Positions 35,902 to 44,256 of a stretch of DNA of 60,047 nucleotides are shown piece by piece. The translations under genes were made by a program, and so were the position numbers. The stretch comes from an uncultured Saprospiraceae bacterium (GTDB lineage: Bacteria; Bacteroidota; Bacteroidia; Chitinophagales; Saprospiraceae). How positions within the stretch are numbered: position 1 is the first letter of the stretch; every line of letters starts with the position of its first letter. The notes under the pieces are model-generated. The model saw only the letters and a list, made by a program, of their open reading frames with translations, was not told where the DNA came from and did no database searches. The stretch is taken from NCBI GenBank assembly GCA_937974625.1, contig CALJVJ010000241.1:1-60047 (forward strand), in the 5' to 3' direction.

Positions 35902-36492
35902 ATGAAATATTTTTTTTATTCATTTTTGTTGGTGGCAACAGCGTTTGTTTTTACGAATTGTCAACAAGGAGCGTCTAATGTAGTTCCTGTGGATTTACCA
36001 GGATTTGTAACCTCAGAAATTGCTGGAGGCGCAGGGATGAAAGCAATAAGGAAAGACCCAAAAGGAGCAATTTTAGAAGAAGGTATTCTTATAAATGGTG
36101 CAAAAAATGGCGCATGGATTACTTATCATCCTAATAAAGATAAGGCTATTAAAACCTTAGCTAATTACGTGAATAATGAACTGAACGGTGTTTTCTTAAC
36201 CTTTTCTGACCGTGGTCAAATTGAGACGTTGACTACCTATGCCAATGGGACCTATGATGGGAATTTTGCTAAATTTCGTTTTGGCAATATGGAAGAGTCC
36301 GCAACCTATGTTAATGGGAAAATGGAAGGGCTTTATAAAAAGTTTTATCCTACCAGAAAGATTCAAATGGAAGCCGAATATAAGAATGGTGTACAGGATG
36401 GTTTTTATAAGTATTATGATGAAGAAGGGAATATTGTTATGGAATATGAATATAAAAATGGAGAAAAAGTGGCGGGAGGTATGAAAAAATAA
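35902..36492 (+). CDS. Lipoprotein with MORN-like repeats (YwqK-type)
   Basis: 196 residues with a lipobox FVFTNC (Cys20). From residue 55 on, repeats of the form NG-K-G-W--Y / NG-Y-G-F--F / NGKMEGLYKKFYP / NGVQDGFYKYYDEEGN occur at about 22-residue intervals (five or six copies), the MORN-variant pattern of YwqK-like proteins. It is anchored in a membrane facing the periplasm or outside. Some YwqK-like genes are annotated as antitoxins, but here there is no toxin partner and the role is unknown. Confidence 0.85.
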   Translation: MKYFFYSFLLVATAFVFTNCQQGASNVVPVDLPGFVTSEIAGGAGMKAIRKDPKGAILEEGILINGAKNGAWITYHPNKDKAIKTLANYVNNELNGVFLTFSDRGQIETLTTYANGTYDGNFAKFRFGNMEESATYVNGKMEGLYKKFYPTRKIQMEAEYKNGVQDGFYKYYDEEGNIVMEYEYKNGEKVAGGMKK

Positions 36493-36515
36493 GTAAATTG
36501 CTGATTATAATGAAA

Positions 36516-36539
36516 AGCATGCTAATTAATTAACATGCT
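36516..36539. promoter_or_regulatory. Near-perfect 22-bp palindrome before the helicase gene
   Basis: GCATGCTAATTAATTAACATGC (36517-36538) is self-complementary except for one symmetric pair. It lies in the 82-bp gap between the MORN lipoprotein and the helicase and has no T-run, so it looks more like a regulator-binding site than a terminator. No regulator is known. Confidence 0.35.
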
Positions 36540-36574
36540 AACGTACATGAGAAAACTAAACTTATTCCACAAAT

Positions 36575-39500
36575 ATGGAAAATGACCATTTGGTAGAACT
36601 TAACCAAAGGACGACCGAGCGTACCTTCCCAGCTGCATATAACGAGGCAATTCCAAACGTATTGGGTATAATTGATGCCCATGAAATTGATGTTCGAGGT
36701 TTTGAATTTGCAAATAAATGGATTACCTCTTTATTAGGTCTACGACCAACTTCTTTTCAAATTATACCACCTAAAAGTGGTAAAAGAAAAGTAGCACATC
36801 TGTTTTTTAATTCCCGTAATTCAGAACGGATAAAAGGCTATAAAAATTTAGCCTTTGGATTTCCAATTTTAGCTAAAAAAGATGGAACCGCCCCGAAAGG
36901 ATTCAAATCTATGCCTATCTTTTTATGGGATATTCATTTGGAACCTGCCGCACATAAAATCAATCAGTGGTTAATCAACAAAAAAGAACCCACTAAGGTG
37001 ATTATCAATCCACTGCTTAGCAAAATGAGCCTAGAAGTGGCTGATTTAGTGAAGAAGTACGAAGTTAGAATAGCTAAACGTGGAGTAAATATGGAGCTTT
37101 GTAAATCGTTTTGTTCTAGTTTGTCTGAATTGTTCGACTTTCATAATGAGCCACCGAAATTTAGCATTGAAAAATTTCCTGAGATAGTTGATTTGGCTAC
37201 CATTCCGCAGAGTGGCTCTATAGTTTGGTCTGGGATTTTTTCCGCTTTTCCACCAATTCATTTTTACTCCCTTTCAGACAGTATCATTTCTAAAGATTAT
37301 TGGCGACAAGCACTTCCAGAGAATAATAAAAATTTTCAATTTTGTTATTTACCCTGTGACCACCAACAGAAATTAGTGCAGGTTGCGGCAACAAAAAATC
37401 GGTTTGTATTAGTCGAAGGAGCAGCTGGAAGTGGAAAAAACTATTGTATTAGCAATTTGGTAATTGGTAATTTACTCGCTGGTGAACGAACCATTATCAT
37501 AAGTAAGTCTTTAGCTGGATTAGAAAATATTACTCAAAAAATCGAGAAGGAAGGCTTCGGAGAATTTTCCTTTTTATTTAAAAATATTGATTTAGATAAA
37601 AATAATTTAGTAGATAACTTGATGGCCATATCTACTAAGGGAATATCCAATGTGCGTAATAATGAAAATGATTTTTTATTGACCTATCAGAGGTTTAATA
37701 AATTTAAAACACAAATAGAGCAAACCGCTACAGGCTACTCTAAAAGTGTTTTTGATATAAACAATTGGACGCAAACTGTTGGTTTATACCTTAAAAATAG
37801 TAGGGCAGAAGGGAAAGAATTACTGGATACTCAGCTGCAAATCAATGATTTTTCGTTTGATTTTGTAGAATACGAACAACTGAAAGATAAAATTGAAAAA
37901 AGTGAAGCGCTATTTAGCGAGTTATTTGCTTTTCATCATCCTTTAGATGAGGTCGGAAACATTAATTTCCAGAAAGAGAATATGCGTGTTGCCAAAAATG
38001 AATTGGCTAAAAATTTAAATACCCTACAAAATAAAACCCAAAAAATTCAACGTCAATATTATCAAAAGGTAGGTTTATATAAAAATGATTTAGAAGAATT
38101 CTATGAAAACTACTTTTTAGGGCTTAAAAACCTTACGGATGATACACAAGATACAATTGAACAATTGCAATTGAAATTTGGGAATGAATATGATAGTACT
38201 AGTGTTGGAAATTTAAAAATATTTAAAGCCTTTTCTGATAAATCAAAATCTGCCTTAGGATTAAAGAATAAAATTTTACAGCAGTTTGAAGTATTAAAAG
38301 CTAAATATTTCGAACAACCATATTTTGATTTTGAATTTTTAGAAGCAGCTACCACTGGCAATATTGGTTTGATTAAGGAACAATTAACGGCTTTTGAAAC
38401 CGCCTTGCATAATTGGAAAACTCGTAATCAAGTTACTATTCAAGAAAGTATTAAGAATTTGAATAGTAAAACGGTTAATACTAAAATGAAAAGTGCAGAT
38501 GAAATTTTACTATTTGAGCAAGCCGTCGAATCTTTGGTGGAAGAAGTAAATAATAGTAGAATTTTTAGAAAGGTTTTCAATAATAATGCGATGACGCTTC
38601 AATTGAAACAGCAATTATTAGATGAAATCGCAGAAAAATTGAACAAAACGGTTTTTAATTTAAGAGATTTTGAAGCTTTTTATGATTGGCGGCAACTTTG
38701 GTCTAATTTATCTTATAAGGATGAAAATGTTATTAAAGCTTTAATAAAAGTTCGACCTGAAAAATGGCTTTCAACTTTTGATGCTTGGTATTACCACAAC
38801 CTGTTGACAAAACAAAGCCAACAAAATGCCAACTTTGACCCTTTATTGAAAACTTACTTAACGCATTTTGATACCCTCAAAGGGAAAGCACCAAATTACC
38901 TTATTGGCACTTGGCAAAAAAAGCGAATGGATACTTTTGCTAGTTTAAAAAAGAATGGTAAACGAAGTTTGAATTCTTTTTTGAAAAAATCTGATGATTT
39001 AGCATCTTTTAGCAAATACTTTCAAATACATTTAAACAGAATTTCCAATTTTTATCCAGTCATTTTAATGACTTCTGAGATGGCAAAGTCACTCCTTGGA
39101 ACTGCTAAAAAAGCGCATTTTGAAAATTTGATTATTCAAGATGGTCCTAATTATACCAAAGAAGAAGGGGGAAGTTTATTAAATCTTGCAAAGAAAGTGC
39201 AAGTTTTTGGTAGAAGTATAGACGGAATTTCAGATATGCCTAATTCGTTTTGGAATTTGGCAAAGTCACTTGCAGGTAAACATGTGCTTTTAAAAAATCA
39301 GCACAGAGGTGTATCAAACGCCTTATTGGCTTTTAATAATGTCGCTTTTGACCAACAATTGGAGATAAGTTTAAACGAACCAATTTCTAAATCGCCCATA
39401 AGGATTTTTAATGTTGATGGTGATTATAATGAATCATTGGGGACTAATGATGCGGAATGCCGTCAAATGTTATTTGTCTTGACAAATATTGAAGGAACTC

Positions 39501-40330
39501 CGCAGCATACTTATCCTAAAGTTGGGTTTGTCTGTGCTACCTTGGAGCAAAGAGATTTTTTCGCTAATTATTTATTACAAATCAAGCAAAGTAAAGATAA
39601 AGGGGCAGATAAAATAAGGCACTTGGAGCGAAATGGAATGGGGGTCTACTGTTTAGATGAATTAAATGGTCAACATTTTGATATTTTAATTTTTTCTCCA
39701 ACCTTTGGTACTATTGACGCTTCCGGAGAAATGACAAAGCATTTAGCGCAACTTAATACGCCTCAAGGATTTAGAAAAATTCAGCAGTTATTAACCAGTG
39801 GCTTACAAAAAGTAATTATTTGTCATTCTTTTTCTAAAGTTTTTATCCAAGAACAAATTCATAAGGGGCATAAAGATACTTGGTCTATTTTGACGAACTA
39901 TTTAGCTTATGGAGAGGCTTTACAATCTCGAAATATGCCTGCTGCGAAGGAAATTATAAATCGTTTGTCTGCAGATATTACCAAGCCAAAAATTGAAGAA
40001 AAGGCCGTTTTCTTGGAAGAAGTGGGACAATATTTAAGTGACTATTTTGAACCCGATAGAATTTTAACCAATCAAATGGTAAAGGATAAATTGTATCCCT
40101 TAATCATTAAAGGTAAATCTAACAAAAAGCTTAAATATGTGGTTCAGGCGGATAGCTTTTTTAATAACGCAGATGCTTATTCTTTTGTTTGGCAACATCA
40201 ATCGAATCAATCTTTAGAGGCAGAAGGGTATCGATTTATATCGATTTGGTCGAGAGATTGGTGGAGAAAACCTGAATTAGAAGCTCGGAAATTGGCGGGT
40301 ACCATCATTCGATTGGATGCAGAAGCGTGA
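36575..40330 (+). CDS. Divergent DUF4011-type SF1 helicase-like protein with degenerate motifs and a Vsr-like C-terminus
   Basis: 1251 residues with no signal peptide. The N-terminal 250 residues follow the DUF4011-like layout (LAFGFPIL .. MPIFLWDI .. INPLLSKM .. IFSAFPP). A Walker A-like EGAAGSGKN (281-289) keeps the Lys but has Asn for the usual Thr/Ser. A long alpha-helical insert, partly coiled coil, fills about 365-700. Walker B is degenerate (LIIQDGPNY, 852-860, no DE). Motif IV-like LLKNQHRGVSNALLAFNNVAF (905-925, first 21 residues of that block) is preserved, but the VAITRAR motif VI is lost (QLLTSGLQKVII). The end (1160-1235) keeps the ISIWSRDWWRKPE signature of Vsr/MTES_1575 nuclease-like domains, without clear catalytic acids. 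Probably nucleic-acid related; activity doubtful. mmcQ follows. Confidence 0.75.
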   Translation: MENDHLVELNQRTTERTFPAAYNEAIPNVLGIIDAHEIDVRGFEFANKWITSLLGLRPTSFQIIPPKSGKRKVAHLFFNSRNSERIKGYKNLAFGFPILAKKDGTAPKGFKSMPIFLWDIHLEPAAHKINQWLINKKEPTKVIINPLLSKMSLEVADLVKKYEVRIAKRGVNMELCKSFCSSLSELFDFHNEPPKFSIEKFPEIVDLATIPQSGSIVWSGIFSAFPPIHFYSLSDSIISKDYWRQALPENNKNFQFCYLPCDHQQKLVQVAATKNRFVLVEGAAGSGKNYCISNLVIGNLLAGERTIIISKSLAGLENITQKIEKEGFGEFSFLFKNIDLDKNNLVDNLMAISTKGISNVRNNENDFLLTYQRFNKFKTQIEQTATGYSKSVFDINNWTQTVGLYLKNSRAEGKELLDTQLQINDFSFDFVEYEQLKDKIEKSEALFSELFAFHHPLDEVGNINFQKENMRVAKNELAKNLNTLQNKTQKIQRQYYQKVGLYKNDLEEFYENYFLGLKNLTDDTQDTIEQLQLKFGNEYDSTSVGNLKIFKAFSDKSKSALGLKNKILQQFEVLKAKYFEQPYFDFEFLEAATTGNIGLIKEQLTAFETALHNWKTRNQVTIQESIKNLNSKTVNTKMKSADEILLFEQAVESLVEEVNNSRIFRKVFNNNAMTLQLKQQLLDEIAEKLNKTVFNLRDFEAFYDWRQLWSNLSYKDENVIKALIKVRPEKWLSTFDAWYYHNLLTKQSQQNANFDPLLKTYLTHFDTLKGKAPNYLIGTWQKKRMDTFASLKKNGKRSLNSFLKKSDDLASFSKYFQIHLNRISNFYPVILMTSEMAKSLLGTAKKAHFENLIIQDGPNYTKEEGGSLLNLAKKVQVFGRSIDGISDMPNSFWNLAKSLAGKHVLLKNQHRGVSNALLAFNNVAFDQQLEISLNEPISKSPIRIFNVDGDYNESLGTNDAECRQMLFVLTNIEGTPQHTYPKVGFVCATLEQRDFFANYLLQIKQSKDKGADKIRHLERNGMGVYCLDELNGQHFDILIFSPTFGTIDASGEMTKHLAQLNTPQGFRKIQQLLTSGLQKVIICHSFSKVFIQEQIHKGHKDTWSILTNYLAYGEALQSRNMPAAKEIINRLSADITKPKIEEKAVFLEEVGQYLSDYFEPDRILTNQMVKDKLYPLIIKGKSNKKLKYVVQADSFFNNADAYSFVWQHQSNQSLEAEGYRFISIWSRDWWRKPELEARKLAGTIIRLDAEA

Positions 40331-40353
40331 TAATTAGTGGTAAATTTTACAAA

Positions 40354-40710
40354 ATGGATATTGAAACTTATAGAAATTACTGTTTGGCAAAAAAAGGGGT
40401 CGAAGAAACGTTTCCTTTTGATGAAGTTACTTTAGTCTTTAAGGTGATGGGAAAAATGTTTGCTTTGACTGGGTTACAAAAAGAGACCTTTGAAGTAAAT
40501 TTGAAATGTGACCCTGAAAGAGCTTTGGAATTGCGAGAAGCATACACTCAAATTCGAGCTGGATTTCATATGAATAAAAAACATTGGAATACGGTTGCCT
40601 TTGAGGAAGGTCTTTCTGACAGTCTATTATGTGAATTGATAGACCATTCCTATGACCTTGTGGTATCTAAACTAAAAAAAGCAGATAAAGCGTTTTTGAA
40701 AAACCTTTAA
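40354..40710 (+). CDS. MmcQ/YjbR family DNA-binding protein
   Basis: 118 residues from ATG 40354; the GTG at 40327 overlaps the helicase stop and adds no family sequence. The pattern MDIETYRNYCLAKKGVEETFPF, LVFKVMGKMFALTG and NLKCDPERALELRE..I-AGFHMNKKHWNTV is the CyaY-like MmcQ/YjbR fold. These proteins bind DNA or act in unknown ways; none is well understood. The gap to the helicase is 23 bp, so the two are probably co-transcribed. Confidence 0.92.
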   Translation: MDIETYRNYCLAKKGVEETFPFDEVTLVFKVMGKMFALTGLQKETFEVNLKCDPERALELREAYTQIRAGFHMNKKHWNTVAFEEGLSDSLLCELIDHSYDLVVSKLKKADKAFLKNL

Positions 40711-40725
40711 TTAGAGTTACTTTTG
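40695..40725 (+). promoter_or_regulatory. Complete -33/-7 promoter for the FAD oxidoreductase
   Basis: TTTG (40695-40698), 19 bp, TACTTTTG (40718-40725): an exact Bacteroidota promoter. The -33 box overlaps the last codons of mmcQ. Transcription would start near 40732, 19 bp before ATG 40751. Confidence 0.75.
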
Positions 40726-40750
40726 CCCCATTTTGACCTAATTAATTTTA

Positions 40751-41830
40751 ATGCCTGCATCTCTATCTACTCCCAATACTGAAACCCTACCTTATTTAAT
40801 CGTAGGGCAGGGGATAGCAGGCTCTCTTTTAGCTTGGCATTTGGAAAAAGCCAAACAACCTTACCTGATTATTGATAATAACCATCAAACTTCTGCCTCC
40901 AAAATTGCCGCAGGAATTATTAATCCTATTACGGGTAGAAGATTTGTCAAAAGTTGGATGATTGATACTTTCTTACCCTTTGCAAAATCTACTTACCAAG
41001 AAATTGAAAAAGAATTGGGTATTCAAGTTTGGCAAGACATGGATATTATCCGTTTTTTTATGAGTAATGCGGAGGGGAATAATTGGTTGACAAAAACTAC
41101 CTTAGAAGGGTATGACCAATATTTGAAAAAGGAAAAGAATGCTCATTTTTTACACCATTATATAAATGATGAAGCTGGTTTTGGTACAGTTGTAGGTGCT
41201 AAAGTCGACTTGGGCAAAGTTATTAAAAATTTTCAAAATTATTTTCAAAACAAAGGCGTATTAATAGCAGAATCATTTGATTATGAACAACTTGAAATAG
41301 AACCTAATAAGGTGATTTATAAAGAAATTTCTGCTCGGAAAGTTATTTTTTGTGAAGGATATGCTGCTTTTAGAAACCCTTGGTTTGCTCACTTGCCGTA
41401 TGAATCTGCAAAAGGAGAAGCATTGATACTTCGTATTCCAAATCTAGAGACGCCTGACATTATTAAAAAACATTTCTTTATAGTCCCACTTGAAAATGAT
41501 TTATTCTGGTTTGGTTCCAATTACGAATGGGATGATTTATCAAATGAGCCAACTGAAATTGGTAGGAATTATTTGGAAAAGGAATTGAAGCAGATTTTAA
41601 AAGTAGATTTTGAAATAGTCAACCATTTAGCTGCTGTTAGACCTGTTTTAAAGGACCGTAGGCCCGCAATAGGCTTACATCCTAACAATGACCATATCGC
41701 ATTTTTTAATGGGCTAGGAACAAAAGGCACGTCTATTGCTCCCTATTGGGCAAACGAAATGGTGCAATTTTTAACAAAAGGAAAGACGCTACCAGAAGAA
41801 GTTAATGTGAGAAGATTTATACTCCAATAA
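40751..41830 (+). CDS. FAD-dependent oxidoreductase of the DAO family
   Basis: 359 residues. The FAD-binding dinucleotide motif is LIVGQGIAGSLLAWHLE (16-32), followed by IID and ASKIAAGIINPITGRRFVKSW. The C-terminus has RPVLKDRRPAIGLHP and FFNGLGTKGTSIAPYWA, the pattern of glycine/D-amino-acid oxidase or MnmC C-terminal-type proteins. It is cytoplasmic. The substrate is unknown; the absence of the methyltransferase half of MnmC and of a signal peptide leaves several options. Confidence 0.85.
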   Translation: MPASLSTPNTETLPYLIVGQGIAGSLLAWHLEKAKQPYLIIDNNHQTSASKIAAGIINPITGRRFVKSWMIDTFLPFAKSTYQEIEKELGIQVWQDMDIIRFFMSNAEGNNWLTKTTLEGYDQYLKKEKNAHFLHHYINDEAGFGTVVGAKVDLGKVIKNFQNYFQNKGVLIAESFDYEQLEIEPNKVIYKEISARKVIFCEGYAAFRNPWFAHLPYESAKGEALILRIPNLETPDIIKKHFFIVPLENDLFWFGSNYEWDDLSNEPTEIGRNYLEKELKQILKVDFEIVNHLAAVRPVLKDRRPAIGLHPNNDHIAFFNGLGTKGTSIAPYWANEMVQFLTKGKTLPEEVNVRRFILQ

Positions 41831-41872
41831 ATTGGAAAATACTCCCTAAAATTACTACTTACCACTAATTTA

Positions 41873-42724
41873 CTATTTAAACATTTCTATTTGATTGGTA
41901 ATTTCTTCGGATGCTGTTTCTTGAATATCTCTTGACGGACTAGTGCTTGCAGTGAGTACTCTTTTTATAACTCTAAGTTTGTGGGTGTACTTTTTTGTTT
42001 CTATGTTAAAAATACCGAAGTGGTCAATTTTGTCAATTCTAACTTTTCCGAAGGTGTGAAGAATGCGGTCTTTTTCACAAATTAAGCCGACATGATTGAT
42101 ATGACCGTTTTTGTCTTGAAAGAAAACTAAATCACCAATGGAAGCTTGTTCGTAAAAATCCACGTTATCGCCTTTTCTAGCTTGTAAATAAGCATCTCTC
42201 GGCATGGCAATCCCAAGCATTTTAAAGAGAATCTGAATTAGACCAGTACTATCAATACCAAAAGGAGAGCGACCACCTTCTAATTCTGGTGCATATAGGT
42301 ATTTTCGAGCAAGTTTAATTAGTAAATCTATTGAAGTTTGAATGTTTTGAGGGGTGATTACTTGACCGCTAAAGGAATAACTAGTACCTGCTATTTCGAA
42401 TCGCATTCCATCAAAACAAGGGAGAGAGGCACCCATAGTTAAGGGGAGAAAGTGGTCAGCTGCAATTGCAGGTTGTGCCAGTTCCATACAACAAGCAAAA
42501 GTAGTTTGGTAACGATTTGCTTCTTCTTCTGTAATAGGTGTCAATTGATTACTAGGGACCCAACCGATTTGATTATCCCAAACACAACGAATCTTTGTCC
42601 AGTCTCCATTTTTCTCCCAGCATTCCACGACTTCACCAAAAAGGAGTTGGGTGACCATCTCACTTTTGTACTTCCGTCCTGCTCTGACAGGTACCACACT
42701 AAGAGAACAAATGCTAAAAATCAT
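41873..42724 (-). CDS. NlpC/P60-family protein with Cys-to-Ser at the catalytic position
   Basis: 283 residues. Two SH3-like segments come first (CSLSVVPVRAGRKYKSEMVT and a second around GWVPSNQL). The peptidase domain (about 128-235) should read GIDCSG, but the codons at this point give GIDSTG: Ser159 (AGT) replaces the nucleophile Cys (TGT would differ by one base) and Thr160 replaces Ser. His211 in HVGLI is kept. The family (YkfC-like, gamma-D-glutamyl-diamino acid peptidases) cuts peptidoglycan peptides in the cytoplasm or periplasm; no signal peptide is present, as in its relatives. With this change it should be inactive or a ligand-binding protein, unless Ser works. Confidence 0.9.
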   Translation of the reverse strand: MIFSICSLSVVPVRAGRKYKSEMVTQLLFGEVVECWEKNGDWTKIRCVWDNQIGWVPSNQLTPITEEEANRYQTTFACCMELAQPAIAADHFLPLTMGASLPCFDGMRFEIAGTSYSFSGQVITPQNIQTSIDLLIKLARKYLYAPELEGGRSPFGIDSTGLIQILFKMLGIAMPRDAYLQARKGDNVDFYEQASIGDLVFFQDKNGHINHVGLICEKDRILHTFGKVRIDKIDHFGIFNIETKKYTHKLRVIKRVLTASTSPSRDIQETASEEITNQIEMFK

Positions 42725-43057
42725 GATTACAGTTTCAGTATGCTAGTATATTTTTGTGTGTTGGAAGGAATGGCTTTTATAAGGGTTTGCTTATTCAAAA
42801 GTCAAAGACTTACAGCAACAAAAATGTTGTTTTTAAGTACGACAAGTTACAAAAAAAATAAAAAAGTGCTTATTAGCCAACAAAGTTTATTTCCTTTTGG
42901 ACTAAAAATACTAAATATCTTCATATTCCGTTTGAAAATCTAATAATATTGTGATTTAATAACGAGAAAAAGAGGTTTCTATTTTGATTGTATAATTTAG
43001 CCATCAAATTTTTTCGTGAACTTAGGAATTAATTTACATATAGACTTCAATCTAAAG
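42725..43057. other. Divergent intergenic region, no gene seen
   Basis: This lies between the NlpC/P60 gene and the PorP/SprF gene. A minus-strand candidate promoter was not found; TATAATTTAG (42991-43000) is a rough -7 match on the plus strand for the PorP/SprF gene. An open frame on the plus strand (42452-42943) mostly lies antisense to the NlpC gene and is a shadow. Confidence 0.4.
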
Positions 43058-44119
43058 ATGAGAAAAATCTTTTTGCTTACATTTTTTGCGACTCTTTTTT
43101 TCTGTTCTGACCTAACGGCACAGGATAAACATTTTACACAGTACTTTGCCGTTCCAACCCTAACAAATCCTGCATTAGCGGGGGCATTTAGAGGAAGATA
43201 TCGAATGGGTATCGTCCGAAGAGACCAGTGGAGACAAACGCTAGAAACGCCCTATGTTACCTTCGCTGGTGGAGTAGATGTAAGGTTTGATACGAATCAT
43301 AAACGAGGGGTTAGTGATGCTGTCGGAGTAGGCTTATCTTTCTTTAATGACAAAGTAGATGATTCTGGATTTAGGACTACTCAAATGGCGCTCTCAGGTG
43401 CCTTTCATAAAGCCTTGGATGATTCTGGTGTGCATTACCTTACACTTGGTGGACAAATGGCTGTTAATCAAAGAAGTGTGAATTATGAAAACCTGACTTT
43501 TGAGGACCAATATAATGGTATTGGTGGATATACATTACCAACAGGAGAGACTCTTCCAGAGAATAATTTTGCATTTTTTGATATTGCTTTAGGGCTTAAT
43601 TACACCTTCTCTCCAAGCCATAGAACTACTTTCTATCTGGGTGGAGCGGTACATCATTTATTGGAGCCAAATGTTTCTTTTTTAGCCGCTAATCCCGATG
43701 TGAATATTGCTATTCCTGATGACAATCGGTTATTTCGAAAGTATACGGGTTTGATTGCTGCTAGATTTCCTGCGGGGAGTAAGTTATTTATTATTCCAAG
43801 GGCTTTAGTTCAAATTCAAGGTCCACATATCGAAATCAATGCGGGCTCAAATGTAAGAATTGCAATGGGGGATTATACACCCTTTGCTTTGCACATTGGT
43901 GGATGGGCAAGACCTGTTAGAAATGCGGATAATACTTTTGGTTTGGATGCCGTAGTTGCTATGGTAGGAATTGAGTTTGATAATTTACTGTTTGGCTTTA
44001 GTTATGACTTAAATTTGGACGATTTGGCATTACCTGGTCCTCGAAGAAGTTCTTTTGAATTATCAGTTGCTTATTTAGGAAACTTTGAAAACGAAGAGAT
44101 TTTGTGTCCTAAATTTTAG
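43058..44119 (+). CDS. PorP/SprF family type IX secretion membrane protein
   Basis: 353 residues from ATG 43058; an upstream in-frame GTG at 43016 adds non-signal sequence. A signal peptide (1-22, ending LTAQ) is followed by DKHFTQYFAVPTLTNPALAGAFRGRYR, the hallmark of PorP/SprF, and GVGLSFFNDKVDDSGF. It forms an outer-membrane barrel working with T9SS-exported adhesins. No SprB-like gene is directly adjacent; such a gene (ending at 4139) lies 39 kb away in this window. Confidence 0.9.
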   Translation: MRKIFLLTFFATLFFCSDLTAQDKHFTQYFAVPTLTNPALAGAFRGRYRMGIVRRDQWRQTLETPYVTFAGGVDVRFDTNHKRGVSDAVGVGLSFFNDKVDDSGFRTTQMALSGAFHKALDDSGVHYLTLGGQMAVNQRSVNYENLTFEDQYNGIGGYTLPTGETLPENNFAFFDIALGLNYTFSPSHRTTFYLGGAVHHLLEPNVSFLAANPDVNIAIPDDNRLFRKYTGLIAARFPAGSKLFIIPRALVQIQGPHIEINAGSNVRIAMGDYTPFALHIGGWARPVRNADNTFGLDAVVAMVGIEFDNLLFGFSYDLNLDDLALPGPRRSSFELSVAYLGNFENEEILCPKF

Positions 44120-44172
44120 GCTTATGGTTTTTTAGAGATTATAAATAAAATTTTCTTCTTTACTCTTTATAG

Positions 44173-44216
44173 AAAAAATAGCTTACAGTGTGCAAAAACA
44201 CTGTAAGCTATTTTTT
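44173..44216. terminator. Strong bidirectional terminator
   Basis: A perfect 18-bp stem (44173-44190 with 44199-44216), an 8-nt loop and a T-run on both strands. It lies between the PorP/SprF stop (44119) and the convergent stop at 44257. Confidence 0.93.
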
Positions 44217-44256
44217 ATACGCTAAATGCTTAAGTAATTTCTTTCCAAGCACTTTC

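Noticed and set aside
35902..36492. Antitoxin label often given to YwqK-like MORN proteins
   Set aside because: It has a lipobox and there is no toxin-like neighbour, so an antitoxin role is not supported.
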